Source of the DNA: Dietzia lutea
Lineage (GTDB): Bacteria > Actinomycetota > Actinomycetes > Mycobacteriales > Mycobacteriaceae
Length of the DNA: 64,000 bases
Direction: 5' to 3'
Assembly: GCF_003096075.1 (NCBI RefSeq)
Contig: NZ_CP015449.1
Location: 310,001-374,000, forward strand
Part shown: in pieces, positions 63,888-64,000 of the stretch
How positions within the stretch are numbered: the first letter of the stretch is position 1
Layout of the letters: every line of letters begins with the position of its first letter
Position numbers and translations under genes: made by a program
Notes under the pieces: generated by a model
Seen by the model: the letters and a program-made list of their open reading frames with translations, nothing else
Told to the model about the DNA's origin: nothing
Database searches by the model: none

Positions 63888-64000
63888 ATGACGTTCACCA
63901 CCCGCAAGGCCGCTGCCGTCGCAGCCGCCGCCGCACTCACCATGGCCGGTCTCCCCGGCGTCGCAGGAGCCCAGACCGGCGGCCTGGATTCCGGCAGCCT
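63888..64000 (+). CDS. Secreted GSL-repeat protein D, second copy, cut by window edge
   Basis: ATG 63888 with the same GAGGAGACGTAAAG ribosome site and the signal peptide KAAAVAAAAALTMAGLPGVA; 37 codons are visible, ending in the first GSL unit. The 63560-63887 leader repeats the one at 57217-57544. Whether this copy carries the frameshift of the first is not visible. Confidence 0.75.
   Translation, partial: MTFTTRKAAAVAAAAALTMAGLPGVAGAQTGGLDSGS

Larger units (their letters stand above)
59598..64000. repeat. Second copy of the large direct duplication
   Basis: Repeats 53259-57657. Compared with the first copy it has extra bases near 59712 (GACGCCCAGG), 59831 (GAGACCGCC), 60835 (GGCGGGCGG) and 62148 (ACGCCGGCG); I noticed no substitution. 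Two of these break genes that are intact in copy 1. The copy runs off the right edge. Confidence 0.9.

Noticed and set aside
53259-64000. Composite transposon or integrated element as the cause of the duplication
   Set aside because: No transposase, integrase, terminal inverted repeats or target-site duplication at the visible boundaries.

Overview
This window is GC-rich, densely coding actinobacterial chromosome. Gene content and style (high-GC codons, many GTG starts, mycolate-group regulators, GS-rich exported proteins, an Lcp-like oxygenase beside a TetR gene, TM0106-type nuclease) point to the Mycobacteriales, most likely a Dietzia-like organism. The genus is an inference. I saw no rRNA, tRNA, CRISPR array, integrase or transposase.

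Layout. Bases 1-4053: the end of a small membrane protein, a 14-TM drug exporter with its TetR gene, and a second MFS exporter facing away from them. Bases 4096-12639 are rich in molybdenum-cofactor functions: moeA, moaA, moaD, a ModA-like binding lipoprotein and a MobA-MoeA fusion, interrupted by a uracil permease and a VOC dioxygenase; fdhD follows at 16.7 kb. Bases 12636-18823: a TetR/MFS pair around a perfect operator, a frame-broken Lcp-like oxygenase facing a TetR gene, fdhD and a GT87 mannosyltransferase. Bases 19042-22550: cysK-cysE and a long-chain acyl-CoA synthetase. Bases 22688-26084: GAF regulator, aldehyde dehydrogenase and DUF779 protein, a likely aldehyde-oxidation unit. Bases 26263-36560: HD protein, orphan GltB-like flavoprotein, glycerate kinase, kinase/ATPase fusion, thioredoxin-like protein, GalT-like protein and two GSL-repeat exported proteins. 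Bases 36823-42889: gltBD. Bases 42979-53034: small exported or anchored proteins, rraA, an allantoinase-like protein without its metal ligands, a phospholipase D/cardiolipin synthase, a LAXTG-anchored protein, SDR, TipA-type MerR and succinate-semialdehyde dehydrogenase.

Bases 53259-64000 are the most unusual part. A segment beginning with a palindromic repeat and carrying copC, a basic coiled-coil gene, a TM0106 RecB-like nuclease and a GSL-repeat gene occurs twice in direct order (53259-57657 and 59598-64000, nearly identical, four single-base insertions in the second copy). The junction cuts a ceramidase-like gene. Two smaller tandem duplications (338 bp and 257 bp) are nested inside. These, plus many one-base frameshifts at short homopolymers in otherwise intact genes, mean either recent duplications or an assembly problem; the sequence alone cannot decide.

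The best candidate for something undescribed is the family of secreted GSL-repeat proteins (30568, 35295, 44343, 57545, and more loosely 48266): different loci, same plan of signal peptide plus Gly-Ser-Leu repeats, two of them sharing a proline-rich C-terminal module. A dispersed palindrome family with the core ATGGCGTCT/AGACGCCAT is the second.
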